This document shows positions 1 to 6,909 of a DNA stretch of 64,000 nucleotides, in pieces. The position numbers and the translations under genes were made by a program. The notes under the pieces are model-generated. The model ran no database searches. It was given only the letters and a program-made list of their open reading frames with translations, and was not told the DNA's origin. The DNA is taken from assembly GCA_903907905.1 (NCBI GenBank), contig CAIVPX010000019.1, forward strand, positions 38,908 to 102,907. The letters run 5' to 3'. Every line of letters starts with the position of its first letter. Position 1 is the stretch's first letter. Source of the stretch: an uncultured bacterium (lineage in GTDB: Bacteria > Pseudomonadota > Gammaproteobacteria > Burkholderiales > Burkholderiaceae_E).

Positions 1-425
1 GGCAAGACCATGACCTGAATGCCGTGCCGCTCGGCCGCGGGCCAGAACCAGTCGGCGGTGCCATCGAGCAGCCACTGCCTCTGGTAGGGCAGATGAAAGG
101 TCAGCCGTACGCCGTGCATGCCCTGATCGCGCCAATGCGGCAAGAGATCGCGACTGGCGGGATCCTCGATGGCAATCCGTCCCATGGCTGCGAAGCGGTT
201 CGGGAAGCGTCGGACCGCGTCGCAGATGAGGTCGTTGCGATCGCCCTCCCACGACGGCGGCACCAGCACCGCACGATCGACACCGGCCGCCGCCATTTCA
301 TCGAGCAGCGCGTCGGCAGTGAGCGCCAAGGGGCGATGCGCCCTCGCGGCCTGCCCGGGCACCCACGGCCGCTCGGGGGAGTCAGCCCCCCAGATATGAA
401 CTTGGGCATCAGCAATCAGTGGCAT
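1..425 (-). CDS. Amidohydrolase (amidohydrolase-2 family), 3' end outside window
   Basis: About 141 N-terminal residues of a TIM-barrel metal-dependent hydrolase are visible before the gene leaves the window. The N-terminus reads DAQVHIWGAD where the family carries its first metal motif (usually DxHxH), so the first His is replaced by Gln. Following blocks such as AVLVPPSWEGDRN and GMHGVRLTFHLP fit lactonase or decarboxylase-like members. The ATG follows a GAGGT ribosome site placed in the stop region of the upstream Bug gene, only 8 bases away. It is therefore the last visible gene of the leftward operon that starts with the molybdenum hydroxylase. Family members hydrolyse lactones or decarboxylate aromatic acids; the substrate here cannot be read from the sequence. 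Confidence 0.85.
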   Translation of the reverse strand, partial: MPLIADAQVHIWGADSPERPWVPGQAARAHRPLALTADALLDEMAAAGVDRAVLVPPSWEGDRNDLICDAVRRFPNRFAAMGRIAIEDPASRDLLPHWRDQGMHGVRLTFHLPYQRQWLLDGTADWFWPAAERHGIQVMVL

Positions 426-433
426 GGGGGACC

Positions 434-1408
434 TCAGGTCTTGGGGATTCGAGCGATGTCGAGCGTCTTGCGCCAGAACACGATCTCGTCCTCGATGAAA
501 CGCTGGAACTCGGCGCGCGACACCGTCGCGGGGACTGCGCCCAGCGCACGAAATTTTTCAACGACATCGGGCAGTTGCACGACGCTGCGCAATTCGCGAT
601 TGAGCAGTTCGAGGACCTCGTCGGGCGTCCCCCGAGGAGCGACCAGACCATTCCAGGAGCCGAACTCGTAGCGCAGGCCGGATTCGAGCACCGTGGGCAC
701 ATCGGGCAAGCCCGGAAAGCGCTCGGCCGAGGTCATGGCGATGGGCCGCAAGGCGCCCGACTGAAAGTGGGGCATGAGCGGCGGGATGTTGTCGAAGATG
801 ACCTGCACATGGTTGCTGCGCAGCGCCACGGCCGCGTCCCCCGAGGTCTTGAAGGGCACCGGCACGATATCGATCCCGGCCACGGCCTTGAGCAATTCGG
901 TACCAATGTACTGCGCTGCGCCAACTGCGGTGGTGCCGATGTTGAGCGCCCCCGGACGCGCCTTGGCCTGAGCAATGAGATCAGCCACGCTGCGAATGCC
1001 GGAACTGCTGTTGACCGCCAGCAGAAAACCGAAGCGCGATACCAGTCCCACCGGCGCGAAATCTTTCGCGGGGTCGAAGCTGAGCGAATTGAACAGCGAC
1101 GGCGCCATGGCCACATTGCTGCTGGCAGCAAGCATGAGGGTGTAGCCATCGGGCGGCGACTGCAGCAGCGACTGGGAGGCGATCACCCCGCCCGCGCTCG
1201 GCCGGTTTTCAATCACCCAGGGCTGGCCCAGGCGGGACGCCATCTTGTCGGCGACCACCCGGATGGTGACATCGCCATTACCCCCGACGCCAAAGCCCAC
1301 CAGAATCCGGACGGGACGGGCGGGGTAGGCCTGAGAACGGGCACCGGGCGACCACAGCGCCCCAAGTGTCAGGCCCGCGCCGGCCCGGATTGCATTGCGT
1401 CTGCTCAT
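434..1408 (-). CDS. Bug family (TctC-like) periplasmic solute-binding protein
   Basis: A 324-residue extracytoplasmic binding protein of the tripartite tricarboxylate transporter family. It begins with a twin-arginine-like export signal (MSRRNAIRAGAG, then a hydrophobic stretch and ARSQA). The mature start YPARPVRILVGFGVGG is the family signature block, and the later block RFPGLPDVPTVLESG is also typical. No TctA or TctB gene lies nearby, which is common for Bug proteins; it may use a membrane partner elsewhere or act in sensing. It sits between the RraA-like gene (118 bases upstream) and the amidohydrolase (8 bases downstream), so it probably delivers a substrate or intermediate of this operon. 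Ligands of the family are small carboxylates, amino acids or aromatic acids. Confidence 0.95.
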   Translation of the reverse strand: MSRRNAIRAGAGLTLGALWSPGARSQAYPARPVRILVGFGVGGNGDVTIRVVADKMASRLGQPWVIENRPSAGGVIASQSLLQSPPDGYTLMLAASSNVAMAPSLFNSLSFDPAKDFAPVGLVSRFGFLLAVNSSSGIRSVADLIAQAKARPGALNIGTTAVGAAQYIGTELLKAVAGIDIVPVPFKTSGDAAVALRSNHVQVIFDNIPPLMPHFQSGALRPIAMTSAERFPGLPDVPTVLESGLRYEFGSWNGLVAPRGTPDEVLELLNRELRSVVQLPDVVEKFRALGAVPATVSRAEFQRFIEDEIVFWRKTLDIARIPKT

Positions 1409-1526
1409 GCTGCACTCCTGTTGGGGTCTTGCCCGACCCGCTTGCTATCGTATCCGACCGACAGGACTGATGCCTGCGGCCCAAGGGGCCCGAACGCCGG
1501 GCCGGATCGGGCCGCTGGCGGCGGGC

Positions 1527-2153
1527 TCAGGACTCGAGCAACTTTGCCAGCGCGGCCTCCTCGTCGTCACACAGCTTGAGGGCGCGCTCGAGGACCGCGT
1601 CGAGATGGACCTCGGGCACCACCACGATGCCGGTCTCGTCGCCAAACACCAGATCACCGGGGCGGATTTGAACATCGCCAATCGAAACCGGCTCGTTGAT
1701 GGCTGCGGTTTCGAGATCCCAGCGACTCTTCACCGGCGAAAAGCCCTTGCAGAAGACCGGAAAGCCAGTGTCGCGGATGGACGAGGCATCGCGCAAGCCC
1801 CCGTTGATGATGGCACCGGCCGCGCCGTTTCGACGGGCCCGAAACGTATGAAACTCGCCCCATGAGGCGACGTCGGCCTGTCCGCCCACATCGATGATGA
1901 TGACGTGCCCGGCGGTCTCGGGACTGCTCGAGACTTCGGTATGCCTCACCACGCCCTCGGTGCGGCCGACCGAGGCATGCTTGGGCAACTGACGCAGCGT
2001 ATAGGCCGGCCCGTAAGCCTTGGCGCCGTGGGGCCCGAGCAGCGTGAAACCGAGAATGACCGTGCGCCGCAGATCGAGCATTTCCATCGCGTCGCTGAGA
2101 TGGCCGCTGCAAAGACGATCGAGAGACTGCTTGAGGGATTCGGTCAGACGCAT
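1527..2153 (-). CDS. RraA-like / HMG-aldolase-family protein
   Basis: A protein of 208 residues from the RraA fold, which holds 4-hydroxy-4-methyl-2-oxoglutarate aldolases, the RNase E inhibitor RraA and misnamed menaquinone methyltransferases. I chose the ATG at 2153, preceded by GGAG at 7 bases, over the in-frame TTG at 2168. The core reads GAAGAIINGGLRDASS and the C-terminal block GDLVFGDETGIVVVP is typical. The aldolase metal/pyruvate motif is normally R-D-x2-E/D after an Asp-Gly; here the Asp is Asn (INGG) and the final acid is Ser (RDASS), so true aldolase activity is doubtful. It is the fifth gene from the left edge in the minus-strand operon, 46 bases after the Rieske gene. In aromatic catabolism such proteins often act on ring-cleavage products. 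Confidence 0.88.
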   Translation of the reverse strand: MRLTESLKQSLDRLCSGHLSDAMEMLDLRRTVILGFTLLGPHGAKAYGPAYTLRQLPKHASVGRTEGVVRHTEVSSSPETAGHVIIIDVGGQADVASWGEFHTFRARRNGAAGAIINGGLRDASSIRDTGFPVFCKGFSPVKSRWDLETAAINEPVSIGDVQIRPGDLVFGDETGIVVVPEVHLDAVLERALKLCDDEEAALAKLLES

Positions 2154-2199
2154 GAGTGGGCTCCGCAAGGAAAAGCCTCAGGCCGGGCGCTGCACGCCC

Positions 2200-3210
2200 T
2201 CAGTTGATGAAGTCAGCGGACGGGTGGGCACGCGGGTACTCGCGAAGATACTTCAGGAATCGGGCAAGCGACTTGTCGGACTTGGTGAGCAAGCCGGGTT
2301 TGTAGCGGATGGTGTTGAGGATCGGATAGTCCTCGCCGACCGTGCGTTTGCTCAGCATGGCCGCGACCTCGAGCTGCCGTTCGGCATCGGGGCCCTTACG
2401 CACCGCGTTGCAGCCATAAATGACATGAGTGCCCCCCTTGGGACAGCCGTAGCCGGTGACCGTGCCGCGCCACCAGCCATCGTAGTGACCGACACGCCAG
2501 AAGAAGCTGCTGCCCCGGATACCGAGCCGCATCTTCATCGGCACGCCGCCCTGGTGGACCGCATCGTAGGTGTAGTCAAAACCCCAGGGCTGCCAGTCCA
2601 CCAGCTCGTGGGGATCGTCAGTGTTGAACTGGATCTTGTGCACCACCTTGAGGTGCTGCATGTCGGGGGTGTTGGCGGAGAAGACCCATCCGTCGCAATT
2701 GATCGGGGTCTCGAAGGCGTAGTTGACCAGTACGATGTCTTCGTCGGGAAGCGGAAAGTCGGGCAACTCGAAGAGCGGCGCCTCGCCGTTGAAGACCCAG
2801 ACGATGCCGAATTTTTCGCAAACAGGAAACTTGAACAGGCAGGCATTGGGCGGCGGCGGATCGCCGATACCGGTCTTGACGCAGACACCGTTCTGGTCGT
2901 ACTCCCAGTGATGAAAGGGGCACTGGACCTGGTTGCCGATCACCTTGCCCTGAGCCAGATCAGCGCCCAGGTGCGGGCAGTAGGCACTGACCACGCTGAT
3001 CTGGCCGTTCTCGCCCCGAAACACCACGATACGTCCATCGAGAAAATCTCTCCCGACGAGCTGACCCTTTTCAATCTGCGAGGACAGCGCCACGGGGAAC
3101 CATGACTGCGTGTAGACGCCGTTTTCACCCTCGGCGGGAATGGGATTGACGAATCGTTTGCGCGCTGGCCCTTTGATCGGCACTGCGGGGAGGTCTTTCG
3201 GGTCGCTCAT
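2200..3210 (-). CDS. Rieske non-heme iron oxygenase, alpha subunit
   Basis: A 336-residue ring-hydroxylating or demethylating oxygenase component. The Rieske [2Fe-2S] site is complete: C78-x-H80, sixteen residues, then C97-x2-H100. The mononuclear iron site reads NTPDMQHLKVVH, giving N180, D183, H186 and H191, the usual facial triad with the bridging Asp. The frame is open far upstream, but the ATG at 3210 has AGGA just before it and gives the normal family length. No ferredoxin or reductase gene is visible in the operon, so electrons must come from components encoded elsewhere. The surrounding genes (Mo hydroxylase, glyoxalase-like and RraA-like proteins) suggest a ring or N-/O-methyl oxidation step in catabolism of a heterocyclic or aromatic compound. 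Confidence 0.95.
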   Translation of the reverse strand: MSDPKDLPAVPIKGPARKRFVNPIPAEGENGVYTQSWFPVALSSQIEKGQLVGRDFLDGRIVVFRGENGQISVVSAYCPHLGADLAQGKVIGNQVQCPFHHWEYDQNGVCVKTGIGDPPPPNACLFKFPVCEKFGIVWVFNGEAPLFELPDFPLPDEDIVLVNYAFETPINCDGWVFSANTPDMQHLKVVHKIQFNTDDPHELVDWQPWGFDYTYDAVHQGGVPMKMRLGIRGSSFFWRVGHYDGWWRGTVTGYGCPKGGTHVIYGCNAVRKGPDAERQLEVAAMLSKRTVGEDYPILNTIRYKPGLLTKSDKSLARFLKYLREYPRAHPSADFIN

Positions 3211-3245
3211 GTCAGAGTCCTGTTGGGTGCCGTGGGTGCGGCGGA

Positions 3246-3695
3246 TCAGCGTCGGTCGACCAGCTCGATGCGGTAGCCGTCCGGGTCCTCGATCGAGGCC
3301 GCCAGTACCGGGCTGTGGCGTGCCGAGGTGGGCGGATTGAGAATGGTGACGCCCTTTTCGGCGAGGTCGGCGCAAGTGGCGTAGAGATCGTTGACCGCGA
3401 TGGCCAGATGCCCGAACGCCGAGCCCTGCGTATAAGGCTCGGTGCGGTCCCAGTAATGGGCCAACTCCAGCACGGTCTGCGACTCCTCGCTGTCGTAGCC
3501 GAGAAACGCACGGGTGAAGCGTCCGGACGGATAGTCCTGGCGACGCAGCAGGGACATGCCCAGCGCGCCGATGTAGAAGTCGAGCGAGCGCTGCAGGCTC
3601 AGCACGCGAAACATCGCATGCAGGATGCGGGTCGGACGCTCGGCCAGATCGAGTCGCTGGGCGAACGGGGCATGCGCCCCGAGTTCGTAGTCCAT
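3246..3695 (-). CDS. Glyoxalase I-like (VOC superfamily) protein
   Basis: A 149-residue protein closely patterned on lactoylglutathione lyase. The four metal ligands of glyoxalase I are all present: H26 (ILHAMFRV), E77 (TVLELAHYW), H96 (FGHLAIAV) and E144 (YRIELVDR). The motif LQRSLDFYIGALGM is typical of GloA. The start ATG at 3695 is chosen because translation further upstream would overlap the RidA-like gene out of frame. The stop lies 35 bases before the Rieske gene. It may detoxify a 2-oxoaldehyde made by the pathway, or be a GloA-derived isomerase or dioxygenase acting on a pathway intermediate; its place between two catabolic genes favours a pathway role. Confidence 0.9.
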   Translation of the reverse strand: MDYELGAHAPFAQRLDLAERPTRILHAMFRVLSLQRSLDFYIGALGMSLLRRQDYPSGRFTRAFLGYDSEESQTVLELAHYWDRTEPYTQGSAFGHLAIAVNDLYATCADLAEKGVTILNPPTSARHSPVLAASIEDPDGYRIELVDRR

Positions 3696-3715
3696 GCCTT
3701 GACCGCCAGCTTGGG

Positions 3716-4102
3716 CTATTTGACGGCGATGGCCTCGACCTCGACCTTCCACTCCGGCTTGGCCAGGCCCGAGACATAAACCAGCGTGGAGGCGGGCTTG
3801 TGGCCCTGCAGCGTCTCTTTGCGTACCTCGATGAAGCTGGGGTAGTCGGCGGGGTTCACCAGGAAAATTGTGGTCTTGACGATATGGGTGATGTCCATAT
3901 CCGCCTCGGCCAGAATCGCCTGGATGTTGCTCCAGACCTGCCGGCACTGGGCGACGAAATCGGACGCGGTCACGCCCTTGCCGTCGATGCCGATCTGGCC
4001 GGCGATGTAGAGCGTGCGCGCCCCCGCGGGCGCGAGAATGCCGTTGGAGTAGGCGGCCGGCTCGCCGCCCATGCTGGCGGGGTTGATTCGGGTTGCGCTC
4101 AT
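3716..4102 (-). CDS. RidA/YjgF-family protein lacking the catalytic Arg
   Basis: A 128-residue protein of the Rid (YjgF/YER057c/UK114) family, which forms trimers and in RidA hydrolyses reactive imines and enamines to 2-oxoacids. Family blocks TLYIAGQIG and VEVEAIAV are clear. RidA binds the substrate carboxylate with an Arg in the segment corresponding to P-A-R-S; here the segment reads KPASTLVYV, with Ser where the Arg should be. That places it with the Arg-lacking Rid subfamilies, whose members occur in catabolic operons and whose activities differ. The ATG at 4102 follows AAAGGAATC. It is 55 bases downstream of the ABC permease gene and 20 bases before the glyoxalase gene. Confidence 0.92.
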   Translation of the reverse strand: MSATRINPASMGGEPAAYSNGILAPAGARTLYIAGQIGIDGKGVTASDFVAQCRQVWSNIQAILAEADMDITHIVKTTIFLVNPADYPSFIEVRKETLQGHKPASTLVYVSGLAKPEWKVEVEAIAVK

Positions 4103-4157
4103 GGTGATTCCTTTCAGCGTTCAGGGTGGGAAAACAGGATTGGGGAGAAAGCGCGAC

Positions 4158-4952
4158 TTACGCGCCCTCCGACGGGGTGGCCTTTGAATCGCGATCGCGG
4201 GCCTCCCAGAAGACCAGACGACCATGCAGCCAGCGGATGAAGGTGCTCGCCAAGATACCCATTACCGACAGCGTGGCCACTGACGCAAACATGGTGGCGA
4301 CATCAAAGCTCAGTGTGGAGGACTGAATGAGGTAGCCCAGCCCTTCCTTGGCGGACACGAATTCACCCACGATCGCACCAATGAGCGCGAGCACGACCGC
4401 AATCTGCAACCCGGCAAAGATGGCGCCGGCGGCCGAGGGCAGCTTCACGCGAAGAAATACGTGCAGGCGCGAGGCCATGAAGGACCGGTAGAGGCGCAGC
4501 AGATCCGGGTGGGCCGAGCGAAACCCGTAAAAGCAATTGATGAACACCGGAAAGAAACAGATGAGTGAGACCAGTACGATCTTGGACGCGACCCCAAAAC
4601 CGAACCAGACGATCAGCAAGGGGGCCAGCGCCACCTTGGGCGTAGACTGCAGCGCCACGATGTAGGGCATGACGATCCGCTCGAACCAGCGAAACTCCGA
4701 CACCAGCGCGCCCAGCACGAAAGCCACGCTGCACCCGATGACATAGCCCACGCACATTTCGTACAGCGTGGTGAACATGTGCTTCCAGTAGTGCCCCTGG
4801 GCGATGTAGCCCGACCACAGCGCGCGCCCCACATCCAGCGGACGCGGCAGCAGATACGAGGGCGCCTCGAACACGACGACCAGAACATCCCACGTCACGA
4901 GAAACACGCTCAGCGAAATGAGCCCTGTCCCGACCCCGACGAAGCGCTTCAT
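4158..4952 (-). CDS. ABC transporter permease (SsuC/TauC type)
   Basis: A 264-residue inner-membrane permease of the nitrate/sulfonate/taurine class with about six hydrophobic segments. The EAA-loop region reads RLYRSFMASRLHVFLRVKLP followed by SAAGAIFAGLQIA, as expected for the contact site with the ATPase. The ATG at 4952 overlaps the stop of the ATPase gene (ATGA), so translation is coupled; a longer frame starting at 5006 would overlap the ATPase more heavily and lacks this logic. It forms an importer with the ATPase at 4949-5749 and the binding protein at 5820-6908. Relatives import aliphatic sulfonates, pyrimidines, riboflavin or aromatic acids. Confidence 0.95.
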   Translation of the reverse strand: MKRFVGVGTGLISLSVFLVTWDVLVVVFEAPSYLLPRPLDVGRALWSGYIAQGHYWKHMFTTLYEMCVGYVIGCSVAFVLGALVSEFRWFERIVMPYIVALQSTPKVALAPLLIVWFGFGVASKIVLVSLICFFPVFINCFYGFRSAHPDLLRLYRSFMASRLHVFLRVKLPSAAGAIFAGLQIAVVLALIGAIVGEFVSAKEGLGYLIQSSTLSFDVATMFASVATLSVMGILASTFIRWLHGRLVFWEARDRDSKATPSEGA

Positions 4953-5749
4953 CGGCGCCCCTCCCCGGCGTCTTCCTGGCGGAACAGGCGCCGCAGGTGG
5001 TTGCACAGACCCGTGAAGGCCGTTGAACCCAGCGTATCGAGCGTGCGCGGACGCGGCAGGTCGATCTCGAGCACCTCACGCACCGTACCGGGCCGCGCAC
5101 TGAGGACGATCACCCTGTCTGCCAGATAGACCGCCTCGGGAATGGAGTGGGTGATGAACAGAACCGCCTTGCCGGTGCGCATCCACATCGACTGCAGTTC
5201 ATCGGTCATGTGCTCGCGTGTCATGGCATCGAGCGCAGCGAAAGGCTCGTCCATCAGCAGCAGCGACGGGTCATGCATGAACCCTCGCGCGATGGCCACG
5301 CGTTGCTGCATGCCGCCCGACAATTCATGGGGGTAGTGGTTCTCGAACCCCTCGAGCCGCACCAAACGGATCAGCTCGCGCGCGCGGGTCTCGTGCTGGG
5401 CACCCGGCCGCGTCATCGCGGCGATGGGCGCAAGCACGTTACCGAGCACCGTGCTCCAGGGCAGCAGCGTGGGCTGCTGAAAGACGATGCCCACGTCGCG
5501 ACGGGGGCCACGCACAGCCTGCCCGTCGATCAGCACCGCGCCCCCGGAGGGTGCGAGCAACCCCGAGGCGATACCCAGCAAGGTGGACTTGCCGCAGCCC
5601 GAAGGCCCCAGGACCGCGACGAACTCGCTCACGCCCACCTCGAGCGAGACGGCTTCGAGGGCTGTCAGGTCACCTCGGCGGGCCTTGTAGACCACCGAGA
5701 GGTCGCGAATCGACAAGCGTGCGGTACCGGCGGCAGCAGACGCGCTCAT
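4949..5749 (-). CDS. ABC transporter ATPase (SsuB/TauB type)
   Basis: A 266-residue cytoplasmic ATPase. Walker A is GPSGCGKST (residues 48-56), the signature is LSGGMQQR (143-150), Walker B ends in DEP (D167, E168), and the H-loop is FITHSIPEA. All catalytic residues are intact. Sequence style (FQQPTLLPWSTVLGN) is that of nitrate/sulfonate/taurine/pyrimidine importers. The gene ends in an ATGA overlap with its permease and starts 70 bases after the binding-protein gene. Together the three genes make a complete high-affinity importer inside the molybdenum hydroxylase operon, most simply explained as uptake of the compound the operon degrades. Confidence 0.96.
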   Translation of the reverse strand: MSASAAAGTARLSIRDLSVVYKARRGDLTALEAVSLEVGVSEFVAVLGPSGCGKSTLLGIASGLLAPSGGAVLIDGQAVRGPRRDVGIVFQQPTLLPWSTVLGNVLAPIAAMTRPGAQHETRARELIRLVRLEGFENHYPHELSGGMQQRVAIARGFMHDPSLLLMDEPFAALDAMTREHMTDELQSMWMRTGKAVLFITHSIPEAVYLADRVIVLSARPGTVREVLEIDLPRPRTLDTLGSTAFTGLCNHLRRLFRQEDAGEGRR

Positions 5750-5819
5750 GGTGCGGTGCGCTGGCCTTGTTCAGATGATCGAGGCAGGCATCGGCCCGCC
5801 CCCAGACGATCGTCGCGCA

Positions 5820-6908
5820 TCAGGGCTTCCAGTTGCGGCCCTGCGCCTCGACCGCGGCCGCGTCGAAGCGGTTGTACTCGGGCACCAGTTCGTTGGTGTA
5901 GAGCGAGGCCATCGGAATATTTTCGTTGGTGACCTCGCCGCCTTCCTTGAGCGCCGCGATCAGCAGCTTCCAGTCGCGATCGGCATATGCGCCCATCCGC
6001 CGGGGCTCATCAGGCCGGAAAAACATGACGTTTTCGATACGCGGCGTCATGATCGCGAGCTCTTTCCGGAGTATGTCCTCTTCGGTGCCAGTCTTGGGCT
6101 TTTGCTCGGGGTAATGCTTCCAGAAGGCCAGCAGGCAATTGACGTGTGAGGCATGGCAGGCGACCGACCCCTTCGAGACGGCACGACCAAAACGTGCGAT
6201 CAGTTGCGGATTGTCCTTCAGCAGCTTGTCGGTCACTTCGAAGCCGTGGCTGGACATGCCCTGAAACTCGCGCGGCAGATCGAGCCGGCGCAAGGGCGTG
6301 CCGCTGACCTCGAGCGCTGCGTGCATGCTTTCCCAGAGATTGAGCACCTGGATCTGATGGGTCTTGAGTGCCTGAAAGGCCTGACCGCCAAAGCCCACGG
6401 GTTGCAGGTTGACCGACTTCCAGTCCACCCCGGACGCCTGCAGGATGGCGCGGGTGGTGTAGAGGTTGCCCGAACTCAGCGACACGACCCCGATGCTCTG
6501 GCCCTTGAGATCGGCCAGCGACTTGACCGGGCTGTCCTTGAGCACGACGAATTCCCACACGGAATTGCGCAGGTAGTTGTAGACGAACTTGAGCGGGAAG
6601 TTCTGCTTGCCCGGCTGGCGCGCGATCACCAGCGGCTCCATGCTCGCGCCTGCCGCGTGAATCTTGCCCCCCAGCAACTGCGGAATGATGACGCCCGAGC
6701 CGGCCAGCGGCACGAGTTCCACGTCGAGGTTTTCCTGGTCGAAGTAGCCCAGCTCCTTGGCAAAGGTGAAGTTGGCAATCGCCGAACTGATGGTGGACGG
6801 CACGCCGTAGACGAACTTGTCCCGGGCCTGACCCGAGGCAGCAAGCGGCAGCGCCAGCGCGGTCCCCAGAAGCACCGCAGACCAGGTTTTTCTGAACGTC
6901 GCAAGCAT
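5820..6908 (-). CDS. ABC transporter substrate-binding protein (NMT1/SsuA-like)
   Basis: A 362-residue periplasmic binding protein. The N-terminal signal peptide runs to about ALPLAASGQA (cleavage near residue 27). The mature part has the NMT1/SsuA blocks ELGYFDQENLDVELVPLAG, LADLKGQSIGVVSLSSG and YTTRAILQASGVD. The ATG at 6908 is preceded by AAAGGAGA and lies one base after the stop of the Mo/FAD subunit gene. The family binds pyrimidine precursors, riboflavin, taurine, sulfonates or phthalate-like acids. Its coupling to a molybdenum hydroxylase suggests that the ligand is the hydroxylase substrate or a precursor of it. Confidence 0.94.
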   Translation of the reverse strand: MLATFRKTWSAVLLGTALALPLAASGQARDKFVYGVPSTISSAIANFTFAKELGYFDQENLDVELVPLAGSGVIIPQLLGGKIHAAGASMEPLVIARQPGKQNFPLKFVYNYLRNSVWEFVVLKDSPVKSLADLKGQSIGVVSLSSGNLYTTRAILQASGVDWKSVNLQPVGFGGQAFQALKTHQIQVLNLWESMHAALEVSGTPLRRLDLPREFQGMSSHGFEVTDKLLKDNPQLIARFGRAVSKGSVACHASHVNCLLAFWKHYPEQKPKTGTEEDILRKELAIMTPRIENVMFFRPDEPRRMGAYADRDWKLLIAALKEGGEVTNENIPMASLYTNELVPEYNRFDAAAVEAQGRNWKP

Positions 6909-6909
6909 G

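Noticed and set aside
419..1579. 386-codon plus-strand frame opposite the Bug gene
   Set aside because: His/Arg-rich shadow; the Bug gene on the minus strand is unmistakable.
3211..3777. N-terminal extension of the Rieske oxygenase frame
   Set aside because: It overlaps the glyoxalase gene, and the ATG at 3210 has a ribosome site and gives family length.
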